24,627 nucleotides of DNA, from contig JBGUZF010000081.1 of assembly GCA_045222795.1 (NCBI GenBank), positions 1 to 24,627 of the forward strand, given 5' to 3'. The notes beneath the pieces were generated by a model, which saw only the letters and a list, made by a program, of their open reading frames with translations, ran no database searches and had not been told where the DNA came from. Position 1 is the first letter of the stretch. Each line of letters starts with the position of its first letter. The position numbers and the translations under genes were made by a program. Positions 22,075-24,627 of this stretch are shown here, piece by piece. This DNA is from Colimorpha sp045222795. GTDB taxonomy: Bacteria > Bacteroidota > Bacteroidia > Bacteroidales > P3.

Positions 22075-22734
22075 ATGCCAGACTCTCAGTTCCAAATCCT
22101 CCGCAGGCAGAAACCTTTGCGCGATGCCTACTACTATCAGAAGTCTGAAGTCATCTATCAGTTGACGTATGCTTTCTGTCACCGCTTCATGCGTTCCTAT
22201 GGCGACCGCACGGTCGACCAAATGGTGCAGGCTGCACGCTGTGGCAAACAGAATATTGTGGAGGGAACAGAAGACGGTGTGACAAGCACCGAGATAATGT
22301 TCAATCTGCTTGGCGTGGCCCGTGGGTCGCTGCAGGAACTGCGGCAGGACTACCGCGACTATCTCCTTTCCCGCTCATTGACTATCTGGACACCGCAACA
22401 TCCCCGCTTCGCTTCAATGCAGGAGTTCTGCGCCAAGCACAATCGGTTGGACGACTACAGGCCTTTCTTCGATAAGTGGACCGATGAGGAGATGGCCAAC
22501 ACGGCCATCACCCTTTGCCATCAGGTGGATACTATGCTTAACCGTTTGCTCGCCAAGCAGGAGAAGCAGTTCATTGAGCAGGGAGGCATCAAGGAGCGGA
22601 TGCATGCCGCACGTACAGGCTACCGTAAGCAGCAGGATGCCGAACTGGCTCAGCTGCGTCAGCAGGTGCCGCTGCTGCAGGCCGAGATAGCCCGTCTGCA
22701 GTCCCTCCTCTCACAACACGGTATAACCTATTAG
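22075..22734 (+). CDS. Four-helix-bundle (23S rRNA intervening-sequence-like) protein
   Basis: A 219-residue, mostly helical protein. Residues about 25-100 (QLTYAFCHRFMRSYGDRTVDQ, GKQNIVEGTEDG, GVARGSLQELRQDY) match the four-helix-bundle family first seen in intervening sequences of 23S rRNA genes, in the longer form known as the four helix bundle suffix type. The C-terminus (about 180-215, AELAQLRQQVPLLQAEIARLQSLL) is a likely coiled coil. Related bundles include the Avd accessory protein of diversity-generating retroelements, but no reverse transcriptase is present here. It interrupts the ftsY-rimO pair, is bracketed by matching repeats, and uses codons less biased to C/G endings than its neighbours, all suggesting later arrival. 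Function unknown. Confidence 0.8.
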   Translation: MPDSQFQILRRQKPLRDAYYYQKSEVIYQLTYAFCHRFMRSYGDRTVDQMVQAARCGKQNIVEGTEDGVTSTEIMFNLLGVARGSLQELRQDYRDYLLSRSLTIWTPQHPRFASMQEFCAKHNRLDDYRPFFDKWTDEEMANTAITLCHQVDTMLNRLLAKQEKQFIEQGGIKERMHAARTGYRKQQDAELAQLRQQVPLLQAEIARLQSLLSQHGITY

Positions 22735-22737
22735 TTT

Positions 22738-22773
22738 TTATAGTCCCTATAGTTCCTATAGTCCCTATCTCCC
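22738..22773. repeat. Right 9-nt-unit tract flanking the four-helix-bundle gene
   Basis: Four 9-nt units (TTATAGTCC, CTATAGTTC, CTATAGTCC, then a diverged one) begin 3 nt after the stop codon and fill most of the gap to rimO. The orientation is the same as the 22017-22061 tract. Confidence 0.85.
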
Positions 22774-22782
22774 CTACAAACC

Positions 22783-24120
22783 ATGCGAATTAACATAATC
22801 ACCCTCGGCTGCTCTAAGAACACCGTCGACAGCGAGAATCTCGCCGGCGCCTTCAAGGCGCAAGGGCATACCGTCTACTTCGACCGCCAGCGCAACGACT
22901 GCGACACCGTCATCGTCAACACCTGCGGTTTCATCGGCGACGCCAAGGAGGAGAGCATCAACACTATCCTCGAGCAGATACAGGTGAAGACCCGCGGCCG
23001 CAAGGCCCGTCGGCTCATCGTCTGCGGCTGCCTCGTGGAGCGCTACAAGGAAGAGCTCCGCAAGGAGATGCCCGAAGTCGACGCCTGGTACGGAGTGCAT
23101 GAATGGAACAAAATTAGTGAGGAATGTGGAATGTTGAATGAGGAATTAGTACCGCCGCCCCATAATTCCTCATTCCTCACTCCTCATTCCTCATTGGCTA
23201 GGTGTCTCTCGACACCTGGCCATTACGCCTACCTCAAGATTGCCGAAGGCTGCAACCGTTCCTGCTCCTACTGCGCCATACCGCTCATCCGCGGCGCGCA
23301 TAAGTCGCTGCCCATCGACGAGCTCGTGGCCGAAGCGAAAGCCCTCGTCGCGAAGGGCGTCAAGGAACTGCTGGTCATCAGTCAGGATACCACGTGGTAC
23401 GGCCTCGACCTCTACCGCCGCCGCGCCCTTGGCGAGTTGCTTGACCGCCTCGCCGACGAGAGCGGGGCACAATGGATACGCCTCCACTACACCTACCCCT
23501 CGTCGTTCCCCGACGATGCCATCGACGCCATCGCCCGCCATCCCAATATCTGCAAATATATCGACATACCCCTCCAGCATATCAACAGCCGCATCCTCTC
23601 TTCCATGCAGCGCGGCATCGACCGCGAAGGCACCCTGCAGCTGCTGGAGAAATTCCGCTCGCGCATCCCCGACGTCTCCATCCGCACCACCCTCATCGTC
23701 GGCTACCCCGGCGAGACGGAAGCAGAGTTCCGGGAACTCTGCGACTTCGTGTGCAGCGCCCGCTTCGACCGCATGGGATGTTTCGCCTATTCGCCCGAGG
23801 AGGGCACGCCCGCCTATCGTCTCGGCGACCCTGTGCCCGACGAGGAGAAGCAGCGCCGCGTCTCCGAGCTTATGGCCATCCAGGAAGAGATATCCCTCGA
23901 GAAGAACCAGTCGCGCATCGGCCGCACCTTCCGCTGCCTCGTGGACAGGATAGAGGATGACTATATCGTTGCCCGCACCGAGTACGACAGCCCCGAAGTC
24001 GACGACGAAGTCCTCGTCCCACTGTCAACGGTCAGCTGTCAACTGCCCACTCCCGGCGACTTCGTCACCCTCCGCATCACCGACGCCCTCGAGAACGACC
24101 TCATAGGCGAGCTCGTCTGA
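22783..24120 (+). CDS. rimO: Ribosomal protein S12 methylthiotransferase RimO
   Basis: A 445-residue radical-SAM methylthiotransferase that adds a methylthio group to the conserved aspartate of ribosomal protein S12. The N-terminal domain binds one iron-sulfur cluster through C10 (LGCSKN), C48 (NTCGF) and C83 (CGC). The radical-SAM cluster is held by C157, C161 and C164 (CNRSCSYC). A TRAM domain forms the C-terminus from about residue 375. Two loops are encoded by repeat tracts: the linker between the first two domains (residues about 112-138) by a 78-nt inverted repeat, and a TRAM loop (about 413-424) by heptamers. Both keep the frame and leave all cysteines intact, so the enzyme is probably active. 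Confidence 0.95.
   Translation: MRINIITLGCSKNTVDSENLAGAFKAQGHTVYFDRQRNDCDTVIVNTCGFIGDAKEESINTILEQIQVKTRGRKARRLIVCGCLVERYKEELRKEMPEVDAWYGVHEWNKISEECGMLNEELVPPPHNSSFLTPHSSLARCLSTPGHYAYLKIAEGCNRSCSYCAIPLIRGAHKSLPIDELVAEAKALVAKGVKELLVISQDTTWYGLDLYRRRALGELLDRLADESGAQWIRLHYTYPSSFPDDAIDAIARHPNICKYIDIPLQHINSRILSSMQRGIDREGTLQLLEKFRSRIPDVSIRTTLIVGYPGETEAEFRELCDFVCSARFDRMGCFAYSPEEGTPAYRLGDPVPDEEKQRRVSELMAIQEEISLEKNQSRIGRTFRCLVDRIEDDYIVARTEYDSPEVDDEVLVPLSTVSCQLPTPGDFVTLRITDALENDLIGELV
23117..23194. repeat. 78-nt inverted repeat of heptamers inside rimO
   Basis: The left arm (23117-23148) is made of TGAGGAA-type 7-nt units, and the right arm (23163-23194) of the complementary TTCCTCA type. The arms match at 27 of 32 positions, with a perfect 12-bp core (23137-23148 with 23163-23174) and a 14-nt loop. 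The length is exactly 26 codons. Confidence 0.9.
24021..24055. repeat. Heptamer tract in the rimO TRAM domain
   Basis: Five degenerate 7-nt units (ACTGTCA, ACGGTCA, GCTGTCA, then two diverged) encode the loop STVSCQLPTPG in a part of the TRAM domain that usually varies between homologues. Confidence 0.65.
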
Positions 24121-24153
24121 AAACATTCTTTCTTCCAATTCAAAAAAAGTTCG

Positions 24154-24161
24154 TACTTTTG
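24154..24161 (+). promoter_or_regulatory. -7 box before the cobalamin riboswitch
   Basis: TACTTTTG fits TAnnTTTG exactly, about 33 nt after the rimO stop. No clean -33 TTTG is seen at the right distance (TTTC at 24129-24132 is the nearest). Transcription would start at about 24168, at the first base pairs of riboswitch helix P1. Confidence 0.6.
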
Positions 24162-24166
24162 CACTC

Positions 24167-24333
24167 GGTTTTGGTCGCCCGTTTGTGGCGCCAAGAGGGA
24201 ATCGGGTGCAAGTCCCGAGCAGTCCCGCTGCTGTGAGTTTCAATAACTTGCGCGCCCATTGATCCACTGCGTATCGCCATAGGTGCGTGGGAAGGAGGGT
24301 TGCGTGAAACGAGCCAGAAGACCTGCCAAAGCC
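24167..24333 (+). ncRNA. Cobalamin (B12) riboswitch
   Basis: The conserved core is clear: GGGAATCGGGTGCAAGTCCC, then the B12-box region GCAGTCCCGCTGCTGTGAG, and near the 3' end GAGCCAGAAGACCTGCC. The closing helix P1 can form between GGTTTTGG (24167-24174) and CCAAAGCC (24326-24333), with one G-U pair. It precedes a TonB-dependent receptor gene, the classic target, so adenosyl- or methylcobalamin should repress that gene. P1 is followed directly by five T residues. Confidence 0.93.
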
Positions 24334-24341
24334 TTTTTACG

Positions 24342-24449
24342 AGCCCTCGAGGAAAGGACCGATATGAACACTGCGTTATATTGTATAGTATCGTTTATTG
24401 TTTGCCATCGTCGGTCGATGGTTTGGCAGTGTGTCTTGAGGGCTTTTTT
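24342..24449 (+). terminator. Possible riboswitch-controlled terminator
   Basis: AGCCCTCGAG (24342-24351) can pair fully, with one G-U, with CTTGAGGGCT (24435-24444), which runs into six T residues (24444-24449). The 83-nt loop is long, and the T-run lies inside the receptor coding region, so this is tentative. A smaller hairpin inside the loop (24405-24410 with 24416-24421) covers the ATG at 24418. Confidence 0.3.
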
Positions 24450-24627
24450 GTTTGCCGTTATTTTATTCCCCATAGCAGTGTCGGCACAAGTCGACACTGT
24501 GCATTCGTTGGACGAGGTCGAGGTGTCGTCGCAGCGCGCACCCTCGACGCTGCGCACCGCGGTGCCCACACAGGTGGTCGACGCCGAGAAGATTGAGAGT
24601 CAGGGTCTCCTGCAGCTCAGTGACGCC
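24364..24627 (+). CDS. TonB-dependent receptor, probably vitamin B12 (BtuB-like), N-terminal part
   Basis: The first 88 codons of a gene running off the right edge. After a hydrophobic signal region (FLFAVILFPIAVSA, cleavage after residue 41) the mature protein begins QVDTVHSLDEVEVSSQR, a TonB-box-like start, and continues into a plug domain (TLRTAVPTQVVDAEKIESQG). Such outer-membrane receptors import scarce ligands using TonB energy; the cobalamin riboswitch upstream points to B12 or a related corrinoid. Two starts are possible: 24364, or 24418 (MVWQCVLRAFLF), which gives a more normal 23-residue signal peptide and has its ATG in a small hairpin. I list the longer form. Confidence 0.85.
   Translation, partial: MNTALYCIVSFIVCHRRSMVWQCVLRAFLFAVILFPIAVSAQVDTVHSLDEVEVSSQRAPSTLRTAVPTQVVDAEKIESQGLLQLSDA

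Noticed and set aside
21980..22773. Insertion sequence or diversity-generating retroelement around the four-helix-bundle gene
   Set aside because: No transposase, reverse transcriptase, template/variable repeat or defined target duplication is visible, so it is kept only as a candidate cassette.
24240..24569. Minus-strand open frame across the riboswitch
   Set aside because: It is opposite a structured RNA and the receptor start, with no recognisable motif.

Overview
This looks like a chromosomal stretch from a GC-rich member of the Bacteroidales (Bacteroidota). The evidence is: Bacteroides-type promoters (TTTG, about 19 bp, TAnnTTTG) at several operon starts, no evident Shine-Dalgarno sequences, a fused GldF-GldG transporter gene, and a cobalamin riboswitch ahead of a TonB-dependent receptor. 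Genus cannot be resolved by eye. I see no rRNA, tRNA, CRISPR, transposase or phage gene.

Left part (1-6520, all minus strand). In transcription order: a four-gene type II fatty-acid operon fabH-fabF-fabZ-fabG ending in a 17-bp-arm hairpin; a singly transcribed nitroreductase with its own promoter and a strong intrinsic terminator; and a long-chain acyl-CoA ligase whose promoter overlaps that terminator's tail, followed by the start of a capsule/exopolysaccharide export lipoprotein cut by the window edge.

Middle (6521-11706). A divergent region with a striking 15-bp direct repeat precedes a four-helix membrane LytTR regulator and an unidentified small protein (plus strand). These converge with zero spacing on a minus-strand operon, ftsE-like ATPase, OmpA-domain protein, FemAB/GNAT-like protein, rlmH, which starts at a near-consensus promoter. 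The 508-bp gap before the next operon has no gene; it holds both outward promoters and three tandem-repeat tracts.

Right part (11707-24120, plus strand). One tightly packed run of genes follows a near-consensus promoter: a degenerate M28-type peptidase, a GldF-GldG fusion, a DUF4340 protein, surE, a small membrane protein, lpxB, a SpoIID-type protein, a thioredoxin-fold protein, ftsY, a four-helix-bundle (23S-IVS-like) protein and rimO. Many junctions are 4-nt ATGA overlaps. The theme is envelope biogenesis (lipid A, peptidoglycan, protein targeting) plus ribosome modification. After rimO come a cobalamin riboswitch and the first 88 codons of a TonB-dependent receptor (btuB-like).

The most unusual signal is a family of degenerate short tandem repeats. 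The period is usually 7 nt (also 8, 9 and 11), and the word differs at each site. They fill many gene junctions and also lie inside genes without breaking the frame: twice in rimO, and as a 51/52-identical pair in lpxB read in two different frames. The four-helix-bundle gene between ftsY and rimO is bracketed by matching 9-nt-unit tracts and looks like an inserted cassette.
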